Shown: positions 27,690 through 37,172 of the stretch, one piece after another
Layout of the letters: every line of letters begins with the position of its first letter
Position numbering within the stretch: the stretch's first letter is position 1
DNA from: UBA12191 sp009937185
GTDB lineage: Bacteria > Planctomycetota > UBA8108 > UBA1146
DNA: 64,000 bases
Direction: 5' to 3'
Assembly (NCBI GenBank): GCA_938075155.1
Contig: CALJGL010000013.1
Location: 30,825-94,824 of the forward strand
Translations under genes and position numbers: made by a program
The notes under the pieces: generated by a model
Databases searched by the model: none
Seen by the model: the letters and a program-made list of their open reading frames with translations, nothing else
Told to the model about the DNA's origin: nothing

Positions 27690-29239
27690 GGTGACCCTCC
27701 CTTTAGAGAATTCAGGGTTCCGACAAAGATTTTTCGGGGGCGATTTCTTTGTTTAATAACTCCTAGAGGTTCCAGTGACGAGAGATCCAGATGTTGTTTC
27801 CAACGAGATTCGTCGGCACCCACGAACACCAATTTGTTGTTCAGATGTCTTTCTTGTGGAAAGCGTGTGGATTCGAAATCGTCGTAGGCTGATGGGCGAG
27901 AGCCTAAGATCACGGATGCACAATGAATCGCAGGCTTGTTCGGCAGGTAAAATGCAAGGAGTGCGGTTTTGTCGTAGTAATCACAGACGATGGGTTGCTC
28001 GAGGAGGTCATTGTCAGTCAGTAATCGGTGGAGATCTGTAGCAAAAGTTGAATGGCCAGAAATTCGGTGAAGTGATAAAGGCGTGGCATCCCACTTTTTC
28101 AATCCTTCATTCAGAAGGGGTCCGAGAAAGGGGAGCGAGAGCAGGATGAATCCTGTGAAGAGAGAGCGTGCTGCAATGATTTTCGTAAGACCGGATTGTA
28201 ATCCAGGTTTGGTTTCACGAAGAAGCCAGCAAGCTCCCAACGGAATCAGAGGACCGTATGCGCCCGCCATCCAATTGCCTTCTGTGGAGCCTTTTATGGA
28301 AACCAACAGATAAAAGATCAATACAGGAAGTGCGCTCCATAGAGCAACATGTTCACTTCCGTGTGCGGAATTACGACGTTTCCATGTGGACCAACTCCCT
28401 CGAAACAGGATGTAGCCTAGGAAGGGCCCTGCTAGGCCGAGAACTTGCAAAAAGTAGGTCACTGTCCACATGGGGTTGAAGTCGAGCCAGGAGGTGGTGC
28501 CACTGTCGCCACCTTCCACATGGAGATGACCGAGTAAGTGACTCACAGTGGGCCAACCTCGGGTGGCGTTCCAGATGACGACTGGGGCGACTCCTAGTAG
28601 GAAAAAGACCGCACACATCGTGATCCCTGAAGAGAAACCTTTGGCTGAGATCAACTTTTTACGCACGGGCCATAAGCCGAGAACAATCCCCAGTAATCCG
28701 AGCAGGGCGGTGTATTTCGCCAGAAAGGCGAAGCCCAGTCCAATCCCCGTCCATGCGAGAGGACCTTTGACTGATTCATGACAGTGAATTCTTTCGTAGG
28801 TTTCAACAGCGGCGACCGTCGCAACAAGCCAGCCTGCAACCATCATCATATCGACTGTCATCAGTGATCCTGATACCTGATAGGCGAGGACGCATTGAAA
28901 ACCGAGAGAAGAGTATAGGACTACTTTTCTCTGTCCCTTACTGATGGTTCTCGCAAGGAGACCCACAGCGACGCCTGCGATGGCATGGCATAGGAAGGTA
29001 CCACTTCTAATCCCCAGGATCGTATCCCCAAAAAATGAAGTCATTGCCGTGATCAGCCAAGGCACGCCTGGACCTTTCGTATAATACGAAAGTGAAGGAT
29101 TTCTAGTCCAATCCCAGTATTGCGCTTCATCACCGCTCAACTCCCAAGGAAAAAGAATCCCCTGCATGACAATACGTAGGATCAGGAATGAGAGTGGAAT
29201 TCCCCATATGATGCGATTTAGAGACTCGCCTTGTTTCAT
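27686..29239 (-). CDS. Glycosyltransferase family 39 / ArnT-like membrane protein
   Basis: Polytopic GT-C fold transferase of 517 aa. The conserved acidic motif of the first external loop is present (LSGDEAQYWDW, with Asp-Glu). It is followed by YYTKGPGVPWLI, then about a dozen hydrophobic segments and a soluble C-terminal part. Such enzymes move sugars from a lipid carrier to proteins or lipids at the outer face of the inner membrane. The gene overlaps the RluA-type gene (ATGA) upstream and the PAP2 gene downstream. Confidence 0.85.
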   Translation of the reverse strand: MKQGESLNRIIWGIPLSFLILRIVMQGILFPWELSGDEAQYWDWTRNPSLSYYTKGPGVPWLITAMTSFFGDTILGIRSGTFLCHAIAGVAVGLLARTISKGQRKVVLYSSLGFQCVLAYQVSGSLMTVDMMMVAGWLVATVAAVETYERIHCHESVKGPLAWTGIGLGFAFLAKYTALLGLLGIVLGLWPVRKKLISAKGFSSGITMCAVFFLLGVAPVVIWNATRGWPTVSHLLGHLHVEGGDSGTTSWLDFNPMWTVTYFLQVLGLAGPFLGYILFRGSWSTWKRRNSAHGSEHVALWSALPVLIFYLLVSIKGSTEGNWMAGAYGPLIPLGACWLLRETKPGLQSGLTKIIAARSLFTGFILLSLPFLGPLLNEGLKKWDATPLSLHRISGHSTFATDLHRLLTDNDLLEQPIVCDYYDKTALLAFYLPNKPAIHCASVILGSRPSAYDDFESTRFPQERHLNNKLVFVGADESRWKQHLDLSSLEPLGVIKQRNRPRKIFVGTLNSLKGGSP

Positions 29240-29937
29240 TTGGTTCCTTCAGTGTCGGGGATCCAGCCATTGGGCCAGAGGTCCGGGTTTCCCGTAAACA
29301 GACGTAAAAAAACGAGCAAGTCAGAGGGAAGAGGATCGATCAAACTCTGACCATGCAGCGTCTTTATTTTTGGGTGGTGGAGATGATATGCATGGAGGAA
29401 AAGTCTGGGAAGTCCAAAGTCATTTCTGAGCCATTCATTTATCTTGCCTTTGCCATAAGTGCTATCTCCAGCCACTTGATGACCCAATCGGGCCAGATGA
29501 CGTCGAATCTGATGTCTTCTTCCTGTTTCGATGGTGGCTTCTAGCAGTGAGAAACCTGAGTGACTCAGGAGTTTCCGGAAATGAGTGCAAGCGGGAACGG
29601 GGTCTTCTTTCTTTTTTCGAGTCAATGCGATGTCGCATGTGAATGCGTCAGCAGTCTCTCCCCGTGCCAAGACGATGTATTGCTTTTTCGCCTGTTGGCT
29701 TCCAATGGCTTCCTGAAGAAGTGCTGCGGATTGAGAACTGTTACCCATGCATACGATCCCAGAGGATGCCCGGTCAATTCTGTGAACCGGGTATACATAA
29801 TGTCCAACGCGATCACGGAGCCATGTCAGTAAAGTTTCTCCTGATCGTCGTTGTTCATTCGAGGGATGAACAAACATACCAGAAGGTTTGGATGCGTAGA
29901 TGGCCTCTTCGTTAGATTCGATTATTCTTGGAAGCAT
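29236..29937 (-). CDS. RluA-family RNA pseudouridine synthase
   Basis: Converts uridine to pseudouridine in RNA. The catalytic Asp lies in YPVHRIDRASSGIV near residue 53, the family motif HRLDxxTSG with small changes. RRHQIRRHLARLGHQVAGDSTYG is the second signature (split: RRHQIRRHL and GHQVAGDSTYG). There is no S4 domain, and at 233 aa it resembles TruC/RluA-type short enzymes acting on tRNA or 23S rRNA. The exact target is not predictable. The start shares one base with the upstream DUF309 stop. Confidence 0.87.
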   Translation of the reverse strand: MLPRIIESNEEAIYASKPSGMFVHPSNEQRRSGETLLTWLRDRVGHYVYPVHRIDRASSGIVCMGNSSQSAALLQEAIGSQQAKKQYIVLARGETADAFTCDIALTRKKKEDPVPACTHFRKLLSHSGFSLLEATIETGRRHQIRRHLARLGHQVAGDSTYGKGKINEWLRNDFGLPRLFLHAYHLHHPKIKTLHGQSLIDPLPSDLLVFLRLFTGNPDLWPNGWIPDTEGTK

Positions 29938-30422
29938 CAGATCTCCGAACTCAGCCTAATTTGTGGTTGAGTGAAATCTGAATCTTCTTGCTCGATGATA
30001 CGATCAATATTTTTACAGAATTCAACGAGCTCAATCCCTCGGAAAATCTCATTCGGAAATCGAAGTTGTATTTCTTCTAGACGAGCTTTTCCTCGATACC
30101 AGATAGTGGAAGCGGGTTGAGGTTGCTGAAGCCTGATCTTCAATAGTGCAGCACTGGCCTGAATCAACCCTTGGGTATGAATGCGAACTGGATCTTCTTT
30201 GTCCAATGGCAACCAGAGATCTTCCCAAGCCTCGTGAGCTTCCCAATAACAACCATGATTAAAAAGATCGATGCCGTGAAGGTATCCTGGATGCTCTCGC
30301 CATGGTGTGTTCTCGCTTCGCGGAAGAATATGGAAACTGGGGTCCCGCTGATTCACACCTGGCCAATAGGGAGTCTCTGGAAGGGGAGCGGTCGGGAGAT
30401 ATCGCATTCCGTCTAGACCCAT
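29937..30422 (-). CDS. DUF309 domain protein
   Basis: Helical protein of 161 aa whose central motif FNHGCYWEAHEAWEDLW is the DUF309 signature, followed by LIQASAALLKIRLQ. The function of the family is unknown. The conserved His and Glu residues have been taken to suggest metal binding. It is the first gene of a four-gene overlapping operon (DUF309, RluA-type, GT39-type, PAP2). A long inverted repeat lies 24-52 nt upstream. Confidence 0.82.
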   Translation of the reverse strand: MGLDGMRYLPTAPLPETPYWPGVNQRDPSFHILPRSENTPWREHPGYLHGIDLFNHGCYWEAHEAWEDLWLPLDKEDPVRIHTQGLIQASAALLKIRLQQPQPASTIWYRGKARLEEIQLRFPNEIFRGIELVEFCKNIDRIIEQEDSDFTQPQIRLSSEI

Positions 30423-30445
30423 AGTATTCCCCTTTATTGACCATG

Positions 30446-30474
30446 CTGACAGTTGGCAAATTCGCCAACGTCAG
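30446..30474. promoter_or_regulatory. Inverted repeat upstream of the DUF309 operon
   Basis: CTGA-CA-GTTGGC-AAATTC-GCCAAC-G-TCAG: a 6-bp perfect core and a 4-bp outer arm pair with a one-base asymmetry. It is placed where an operator or 5' leader hairpin would act on the operon starting at 30422. Confidence 0.45.
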
Positions 30475-30619
30475 AATACCCGGGGATGAAGCAGAAATTT
30501 ATGGTTTTCGAGAAGTGGTCACGAGAAGTCGAAGACACATTTCCCCATAGGGGTATGTGTGAAGGCGAAAGAATAATATCAGGCGAAAAGAATGAGCCCG
30601 GAGTCCCTTATTGAGGAAG

Positions 30620-31441
30620 TTAATCGCAGGCGAGGAACTCCACGCAATCGAGACCGTCGTTACCGGTTTGATCAGGTCCACATTGACCTGTGGATCCGGG
30701 AATCGGTGCTCCTCCAGTAAACATGTACTGGAACAGGTAGACCGCATCTCCGATGGTTAAGACGCCATCGTCATTGATGTCGTCTGCGTCATTGCATGAC
30801 CCTGGAGATTCAAGACCAGAGACTCGATAGAGCAAAAGAACTCCGTCAAGAAGCGAAATAGTACCACTCTGGTTAAGGTCGCCTCTGAGAAATAGAGGCT
30901 CTGTGACAAGAATAGATCCTTGAGTAAGAGTGGGAGTCACTTCGGCAAGTTCTAGAACCATGACGGTTTGAACAGGAGGCTGTCCCAATGCAGAAGTGAA
31001 ATTAATCGTCGATGCAGTCCCGACCACTGCTGTGGGGATAATCATATAGTCGATCTCTAACAGGACTTGTAGGTTCATGACGGGTATCAAGTCAAAGGGA
31101 TTAAACAAATCGGTGATGCAGGCAACGGTGAAACCTGTTCCATTGGCAGGATTCATATTCACTTCGAAGAAATCCGGCCCAGAGTTGGCATTGAGCGCTT
31201 GCAGAAGTGCTCCGCCTCGAATGCTATCAAACGATTCAATTTGTAAAGTGTTCGGATCATGGCCTAGGCCCATGCTGAAGCCATGAGTTTGTAGATCAGT
31301 CGTCGCCAATACCTGAGCCGTGACAATCGTATCAGCGAAACCTTCGCCACCGATGAGTTCAAGGCTTGCTGATTGGGCGTGAAGTCCAAGGCAGTGAATC
31401 ATTGAAATAAAAAATATCGCCATCGAGGTAGCAAATTTCAT
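30620..31441 (-). CDS. Secreted protein with cohesin-like domain and type I dockerin
   Basis: Exported protein of 273 aa. A signal peptide (MKFATSMAIFFISMIHCLG) precedes a beta-rich domain of about 120 residues that resembles cohesin or related carbohydrate-adhesion folds. Two calcium-binding dockerin repeats end the protein: RGDLNQSGTISLLDGVLLL and DINDDGVLTIGDAVYLFQYM. A Cys-rich tail follows (GQCGPDQTGNDGLDCVEF), common in planctomycete secreted proteins. The start is at 31441 with ATAGGAG upstream; the longer reading from 31483 lacks signal character. It may attach to a partner on the surface. Confidence 0.8.
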   Translation of the reverse strand: MKFATSMAIFFISMIHCLGLHAQSASLELIGGEGFADTIVTAQVLATTDLQTHGFSMGLGHDPNTLQIESFDSIRGGALLQALNANSGPDFFEVNMNPANGTGFTVACITDLFNPFDLIPVMNLQVLLEIDYMIIPTAVVGTASTINFTSALGQPPVQTVMVLELAEVTPTLTQGSILVTEPLFLRGDLNQSGTISLLDGVLLLYRVSGLESPGSCNDADDINDDGVLTIGDAVYLFQYMFTGGAPIPGSTGQCGPDQTGNDGLDCVEFLACD

Positions 31442-31576
31442 CGGGAGACTCCTATAAAGAAAAATATTTTGTGTGTGACTCAATCACTAATCCTCATATA
31501 TAGCACTCAGGACGAAATTGTTGAGAGCCCAAAAGTGTTTAGGATGACTTCGTTCACGTTAGACAGTTAGGCAGGA

Positions 31577-33382
31577 TTAGAGGGGAGGAGATACTAGTTT
31601 ATTTAGGGAATCTGGACTGAACGATACGGGAATTTTTCCCACTTCCAGAATGGTTATCGTGGGAAGAGTATCGTCAGAGCCGAGCCCGAATGTGGTGACA
31701 GCTTCACATTGACTGAGATAGGACCGGGTTTGACCTGTTAATTGGCGCTGGGTTTTTTCGCCTTGTCGGCACTCGATCCAACTCCCAGGTGATATGAGGC
31801 GGGTATCGATTCGGATCCAGTTGTGGTCTGTATTTTGGTCATTTCTGAGGAGAAGTGCAGGTTCTCCGACTTGAGTCAGAAGCAGATCCAGATCTCCGTC
31901 TCCGTCGATATCGGCACATGAGAGGCCTCTACCAATAGCCGGCATTGAAAGATCACCGGTGTTTTTCGGAGAAATTTCGACGAAGCAACCTGACGGAAGT
32001 CCACAGTTCCAGAAGAACTGAGCTCTTTGTCTGTACTTCTGTCCGGGTTGCACGAGTTCGATGCCTTCCTCGAGATGTCCATTCGCTTGAATCAAATCTT
32101 GACGACCGTCTAGATCGGCATCGAGGAAAAGAAGGCCAAATGAGAGTGCTTTTCGACTGGGTGGGCCAATACCCTCATTTACAGATTCGTCCATGAACAG
32201 ATCAGAGGTTCCAATGGATCTGTAGAGACCTGTCATTTCCGCGGCGAAATTTGCGATCGCGATTCCCATAGAGCCGTCATTTCGGAAATCGGTGACATCC
32301 AGTCCCATGGCACCAGTAGCCGAACCGTTTCCATCATAAGCCAGTCCTGTTTCAACGCCGACTTCCTCGAATGTCGCATCTCCTCGGTTCTTGAAGACGA
32401 AATTTCTAGTGGTGTCATTCGCGACGATAACGTCTACGTCCCCATCGGAATCGATATCAGCTGGGACAAGAGCTAGAGCTTTATTGAGTCTTGTCAAATC
32501 TTTGGAGTTCAGGCCGGAGGTATCACTGACGTCAACAAATTTCCCGGTGCCATCATTGAGGTGAAGCCGGCATGCACTGCCTTCGAAGTTAGTGGGCGGG
32601 CCATAGGCTCGACCCACTCCGGTGAGTTTATAATCGACGTCCATGTCTTTTTGACGCGACCATTGGACATATTGGCAAACGAAGAGATCGAGGTCTTGAT
32701 CTCCGTCTGCGTCTAGGAACCCTGCACTGCTGGACCAGGCGGAGGGCTCGCCACTCGTACCTGAATCGACCTTTACCTTGAATGATCCACCCTCGTTGAT
32801 CAGTAGTTGATCGGAACCCACTGCAGCGACGAAAATATCGAGGTCGTTATCGCCGTCGACATCACCTAGGGCAAGACCTGTGCAATAGGCGTCAACGTTA
32901 AGGTTCCATTCTTCTGTGACTTCGGTAAATCCACCTGAACCATCATTCAACCATAGACGTAAGGTCGATGTCTTAGACTTTTCACCTGTCCACGGCCAAG
33001 GTCTGCCACTTGCAAGAAAGAGATCGCTGTCACCGTCTCCATCAACGTCGCCAAACGCGCAGCCGCTTCCCATGGTCTCTGGAAGTAATTTTTCTCCACG
33101 AGCCCCATCGTCGTGAGTGAAATTCAGCCCTGACGACTGGTTGATGTCTGTAAACAGGATTTCCGGAGGGGGAGTGGAGTTATTCACGCCCCTTGGAAGG
33201 GTCGGAATGTTTGGTCCCACCTTGATAGGTTTAGCTGCGGGCTTATAAGAAATAACAGCGTAGATGGCACCCGCTGTAATTGCGGCAAAGAGAATGACAT
33301 TGAGACTCCACCGAAAGGCCTTGGCAATGATTTCATCGTCCTGGGCTTCCGGATTGTTCTCAGGAGAATCATCGTCTGTCAT
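31577..33382 (-). CDS. FG-GAP/VCBS repeat protein with ASPIC/UnbV C-terminal domain
   Basis: Membrane-anchored extracytoplasmic protein of 601 aa. One helix near residue 30 (LNVILFAAITAGAIYAVI) is followed by at least six calcium-binding repeats of a beta-propeller: DVDGDGDSDLF, DVDGDNDLDIF, DADGDQDLDLF, DIDSDGDVDVIV, DADLDGRQDL and DIDGDGDLDLLL. The C-terminus has the ASPIC/UnbV pattern (WIECRQGEKTQRQLTGQTRSYLSQ, quoted as ECRQGEKTQRQ and RSYLSQ, then FGLG). This architecture is CRTAC1-like. It starts with TAATG overlap on the multihaem cytochrome gene, so the two are likely to be made together. Confidence 0.9.
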   Translation of the reverse strand: MTDDDSPENNPEAQDDEIIAKAFRWSLNVILFAAITAGAIYAVISYKPAAKPIKVGPNIPTLPRGVNNSTPPPEILFTDINQSSGLNFTHDDGARGEKLLPETMGSGCAFGDVDGDGDSDLFLASGRPWPWTGEKSKTSTLRLWLNDGSGGFTEVTEEWNLNVDAYCTGLALGDVDGDNDLDIFVAAVGSDQLLINEGGSFKVKVDSGTSGEPSAWSSSAGFLDADGDQDLDLFVCQYVQWSRQKDMDVDYKLTGVGRAYGPPTNFEGSACRLHLNDGTGKFVDVSDTSGLNSKDLTRLNKALALVPADIDSDGDVDVIVANDTTRNFVFKNRGDATFEEVGVETGLAYDGNGSATGAMGLDVTDFRNDGSMGIAIANFAAEMTGLYRSIGTSDLFMDESVNEGIGPPSRKALSFGLLFLDADLDGRQDLIQANGHLEEGIELVQPGQKYRQRAQFFWNCGLPSGCFVEISPKNTGDLSMPAIGRGLSCADIDGDGDLDLLLTQVGEPALLLRNDQNTDHNWIRIDTRLISPGSWIECRQGEKTQRQLTGQTRSYLSQCEAVTTFGLGSDDTLPTITILEVGKIPVSFSPDSLNKLVSPPL

Positions 33383-36267
33383 TACTCTTCCCTCTCTGCT
33401 TTCTCGGAAGGGGGGCGAAGTTCGTAAATCACGATGGCCTCGGCAGCAGCATTAGCAGGTGGGTTTTCTGCTCTGTGAGCGGACACTGCCAGATCTCTAG
33501 CAGTGTCGTCTTTTTTGTATTTTGCATGCAGAAGTCGAAAACCATCTGCTTTTTCACTGAGCATCTGTTTTTGGTCGGAGGTGGAATCTTTTGTTTCTGT
33601 CGCTGCCATCAGGTCATGGATCTGGGCGAGGTTCCAATATGCCACTACATTTTCGGGGTCTTCAACTAAGGTTTTTTCAAACCAATCTTTTGAGATCATA
33701 AGAGAAGATTGAAGACTTTCGCCACGTTTCCTACGAGCAAGTGCGAAGTGCACTGTTCCTATCTCATTGGTGAGGCGGACATCCCTAGAGAAATCGAATC
33801 CCCGTTCACTGGCTCCTGGGTATCGTGTTTCATAAAGCCGCATCAAAGTCGTTAATGCTTCTTCGTAATACCCATTCTCTCTATTCACAAGACTCCCGAA
33901 CCAATCGAGGCTCCATTGGGGCGAGGGGGGCTGATGTTGTGAAGCTTCTTCAAGGGCTAAGGCTGCATCGTCGAGTCTTCCTGCCTTGATCAGTGCTCTC
34001 GCTTTATTGAGTGCACCGTCAGGCTTGCCAAGTTTGGAGACTTCTTCAAAAGCAGATATGGCAGAGACGAGTTCGCCACGCACCGCTCCTTTGCCCCCTT
34101 TTCTGAGAAGGCCTATCCCGTAGTCATTCCATCTCACCCATTCAGGTCTTCGTTCCTGGAGAGTGGTTTCGGGGTTTGCCCCTCCAATAGTAAATTCGAT
34201 TTCATCTTCTCCAAGAGTGACCACAGGAAGATCATTAACCTCTTTCTCATTAAAGAGACTGAAGAAATGGGAATCGAATTTTCGGTAGAGAGCCTTGGCC
34301 CGGATTTTCAACACTGAACCTTTGGCATTAGGCACTGTGATACGGTGATGCAGTGTGTCAGCCGCTCCTGGCGGGATTTGGTGATTATAAAGAGCGACAA
34401 AAATATCTTCGACGTTTCTCTCTGCGATCTTGTTGCCGTCTTTGTCCAAGACCAGAGCATTCATCATATGTGCCCATGGATCGAGGCGACCCTTTTCGTC
34501 TAGGAGTCCACTGGACCCAATGAGTTGATCATCGAGGAATAGTTCCATCGATACCCATGTTTGATTTGAATCGGCTGTACCTTCGGTGAAGTGATGACCC
34601 ATTCCCATCGTTCTTAACACGGTCTCTACAAGTATTGTTTCTTCTGGCATGAGAACCGGTTTTTGAGCACCCATTGGGGCTTCCAATGGGGCATCGACAT
34701 CGGTACCTCGGCGGATACCGAAAATGTCCACATCGATAGAGCCTTCTAAGAATTCTCTATGGACCTCTAGTGAGGACTCACTCGTTCCAACCATATTTTT
34801 CATGGCTGTGTTTGCCCCAGGGAAGAGATGGTCGTGCACGGAGAGGATGCCATTTCCGGAGATATCTTTTGCTCCGAAATCCTTACTGGGGAGGGCCGGC
34901 ATATGGCAACCATTACAATTGTTTTCGGCAGTCTTTGGGTAGTAGAAGGAGGCCACTCCATGCCCGCTGACACCTGATAACAGCCAAGAATCGTAGTGGT
35001 TTTGTCCTCGTAGCCAGCGGTACTGATTGAGTTCCTCAGGAATATGAACCTTGTGGCAAGAGGCGCAAAACTCCGCGGATTCATGAAGAGGTTTTAGGTA
35101 AGTCTGCTTGTGAAATGCAGGTTTTGCTTTGATTAACTGTCGATTGACCCATTTGAAAAGAGGATCTTCACTCATGGCAAAGGGATATAACTCCGGCTGC
35201 CCGATGACGTATTCACCATTACCGCGAGGGCCAGGGATGTCCTCGATGGCATGGCATACGGTACATGTGATCGCTGCATGGGCGGTGACGTCCTTATCCA
35301 TATCGAATAGGGGGTCATCAAACGCACCGCTGAAAAAGGGAACAGGGTCGTGGCAGCCTGCGCAAAATCTGGACGCATGTACGTCTCCATCCCGTTCCAA
35401 AAGAATATCGCGGGTGTTTTTTACGCTGGCTAAATACGCCGGATTATTGAATGAACTAAATCGGTGTGCAGATTCCGACCAGCGGGAGTGAACGTCTTTG
35501 TGACATTCTTTACAGGTTTCATCTCGCATCATTCGGTGAGCAGGAATGAATTTCCCGTCACTTGTTCTGGCGAGAGAGGGTTCGAAATATTGATCTCCAT
35601 TCGAAGGAGTATTTCCTTCTGGAATAGAAAACTGGTGCCAGACCAACATCAGAACCACAAAGAGAACTCCAGCGAGACTCCAGCGAGTGCCCACTATCCA
35701 ACGTATGGGATTTCCTGCGAGTCTATGGAGAACGAATAACCAAGCACTGAGGAGTGGGGTTCCTACATGGATGACATAGAAAATAGATCTCCAGTATGGA
35801 GACCGTATTTCTAAAATTCCTTCGATACGTGTCAGTAAGATTCCTGATAGTAGTAGGAAAATGCTCGCGGCAAATAGACCCAGTCCTGCTTTCACCGCTC
35901 TCTTATTCGGATGGGACCACGATCTTCTCAAATGCCAAACCCCGAAAATCACGAAGGGCATGATGAATATCGTTCCAAGGATGAGGTGAACGAGGAACAT
36001 CCATTGGTAGAAAGAATCTTGAAATTGGTTCGACAGAACTTCTTCTGCAATAGTCACGGAGATGAGATAAAAAGAGTTCAGTGCCAAGATTGCAAACAGG
36101 CCAAGGACGGCCATCAGCCAAGGGCGAAGTCGATCATGGACCGGTTCTGCCCACGACCGCTTTTTACGAGGTACATTGTTATCGTTTGGTAGATCGTTTT
36201 GGCTCATAATATTATTATAAACTGGAGTTTTCGATGAGTGTGGAAAATCAGGTATACGCTGACTCAT
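33382..36267 (-). CDS. Multihaem c-type cytochrome with membrane anchor and TPR C-terminus
   Basis: About 960 aa. Four hydrophobic segments (roughly residues 35-200) suggest a cytochrome b561-like or anchor unit. Five CxxCH haem sites follow: CKECH, CAGCH, CTVCH, CASCH and CNGCH, with extra His for axial ligands, resembling cytochrome c554-type proteins. A beta-rich domain comes next, then tetratricopeptide repeats at the C-terminus. The substrate is unknown. The start is uncertain: GTG 36276, ATG 36267 or ATG 36207, none with a good ribosome binding site. Confidence 0.85.
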   Translation of the reverse strand: MSQRIPDFPHSSKTPVYNNIMSQNDLPNDNNVPRKKRSWAEPVHDRLRPWLMAVLGLFAILALNSFYLISVTIAEEVLSNQFQDSFYQWMFLVHLILGTIFIMPFVIFGVWHLRRSWSHPNKRAVKAGLGLFAASIFLLLSGILLTRIEGILEIRSPYWRSIFYVIHVGTPLLSAWLFVLHRLAGNPIRWIVGTRWSLAGVLFVVLMLVWHQFSIPEGNTPSNGDQYFEPSLARTSDGKFIPAHRMMRDETCKECHKDVHSRWSESAHRFSSFNNPAYLASVKNTRDILLERDGDVHASRFCAGCHDPVPFFSGAFDDPLFDMDKDVTAHAAITCTVCHAIEDIPGPRGNGEYVIGQPELYPFAMSEDPLFKWVNRQLIKAKPAFHKQTYLKPLHESAEFCASCHKVHIPEELNQYRWLRGQNHYDSWLLSGVSGHGVASFYYPKTAENNCNGCHMPALPSKDFGAKDISGNGILSVHDHLFPGANTAMKNMVGTSESSLEVHREFLEGSIDVDIFGIRRGTDVDAPLEAPMGAQKPVLMPEETILVETVLRTMGMGHHFTEGTADSNQTWVSMELFLDDQLIGSSGLLDEKGRLDPWAHMMNALVLDKDGNKIAERNVEDIFVALYNHQIPPGAADTLHHRITVPNAKGSVLKIRAKALYRKFDSHFFSLFNEKEVNDLPVVTLGEDEIEFTIGGANPETTLQERRPEWVRWNDYGIGLLRKGGKGAVRGELVSAISAFEEVSKLGKPDGALNKARALIKAGRLDDAALALEEASQHQPPSPQWSLDWFGSLVNRENGYYEEALTTLMRLYETRYPGASERGFDFSRDVRLTNEIGTVHFALARRKRGESLQSSLMISKDWFEKTLVEDPENVVAYWNLAQIHDLMAATETKDSTSDQKQMLSEKADGFRLLHAKYKKDDTARDLAVSAHRAENPPANAAAEAIVIYELRPPSEKAEREE

Positions 36268-36327
36268 GGATATCACTTTTTTAGAGTTATAGGACGGGAA
36301 CCCTGTGATGAGCTATGAAGAGGTCTA

Positions 36328-37164
36328 ATGAGGGCTGATTTACACTGTTTATCGAGGAGTGTTGGGCCAAAGGAGCCTACGGACTGGATTATGATTCTCC
36401 ATGGAATTCTGGGGTCTGGTTCTAACTGGGCAGCATTTGGTAGGGAATTATGTAAGAGAAGGCCCGATTTTGGTGTTCTGATTCCCGATCATAGGTTGCA
36501 TGGGAAATCGGGGAAGGGAGCTCCCCCGGATGATGTTGAAGCATGCGTTCTTGATCTTGAAAAATTAATATCGGCGCAGAGTTGTCCTCCCAGTTGTGTG
36601 ATGGGTCACTCTTTCGGGTCCAAAATGGCCTTAGAACTCGCTACAAGAATACCAGAAATTCGGCAATGTATAATTCTGGATGCCGATCCCGCTCCATTAC
36701 AAATGACCGGTCATTCACGCAAAGAATTCCCAGTACTCTTATTAATGGATGCACTGAGAAAAGGGCCTGAAATTTATCTCACTAGGGAAGACTTTGTTGA
36801 AGAATTGGCCAAGTCAGGTTTTCGACAGGGGATAGCGGGCTGGGTTGGAAAGAACCTCAAACGAGTCGATGGCGGATTGAAACTCAATCTCGATCTCGAC
36901 CGTGTAGAGAGTTTGTTGGACGATCATCATCGTCTCGATTATTGGCCGCACATCGATGGTTGCGATTTAGAGCGTATAGACTTTGTGGTCGGTGCTCGTT
37001 CGAACGTTGTTTCCGATGAGTCTCTATTAAGAATGAAAACTACGGCTGAAAAATATCCTGAGCGTAGTCGCTTTACGAGCATATCAGAAGCGGGGCATTG
37101 GCTTCATGTGGATCGTCCCGACGAATTGTTAGAAGCACTACTTCCCCGACTATTGGACACGTAG
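36328..37164 (+). CDS. Alpha/beta hydrolase
   Basis: Esterase-like protein of 278 aa. The oxyanion loop is LHGILGSGSNW and the nucleophile elbow is MGHSFGSK near residue 94. An acid (Asp) lies in the VVGARSNVVSDE region and the catalytic His in EAGHWLHVDRPDELL. The HGILGSGSNW signature resembles ABHD11/YbfF-type esterases. Substrate unknown. GAAGAGG precedes the ATG. It is divergent from the cytochrome gene and convergent with mscS. Confidence 0.87.
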   Translation: MRADLHCLSRSVGPKEPTDWIMILHGILGSGSNWAAFGRELCKRRPDFGVLIPDHRLHGKSGKGAPPDDVEACVLDLEKLISAQSCPPSCVMGHSFGSKMALELATRIPEIRQCIILDADPAPLQMTGHSRKEFPVLLLMDALRKGPEIYLTREDFVEELAKSGFRQGIAGWVGKNLKRVDGGLKLNLDLDRVESLLDDHHRLDYWPHIDGCDLERIDFVVGARSNVVSDESLLRMKTTAEKYPERSRFTSISEAGHWLHVDRPDELLEALLPRLLDT

Positions 37165-37172
37165 AAGTCAGA

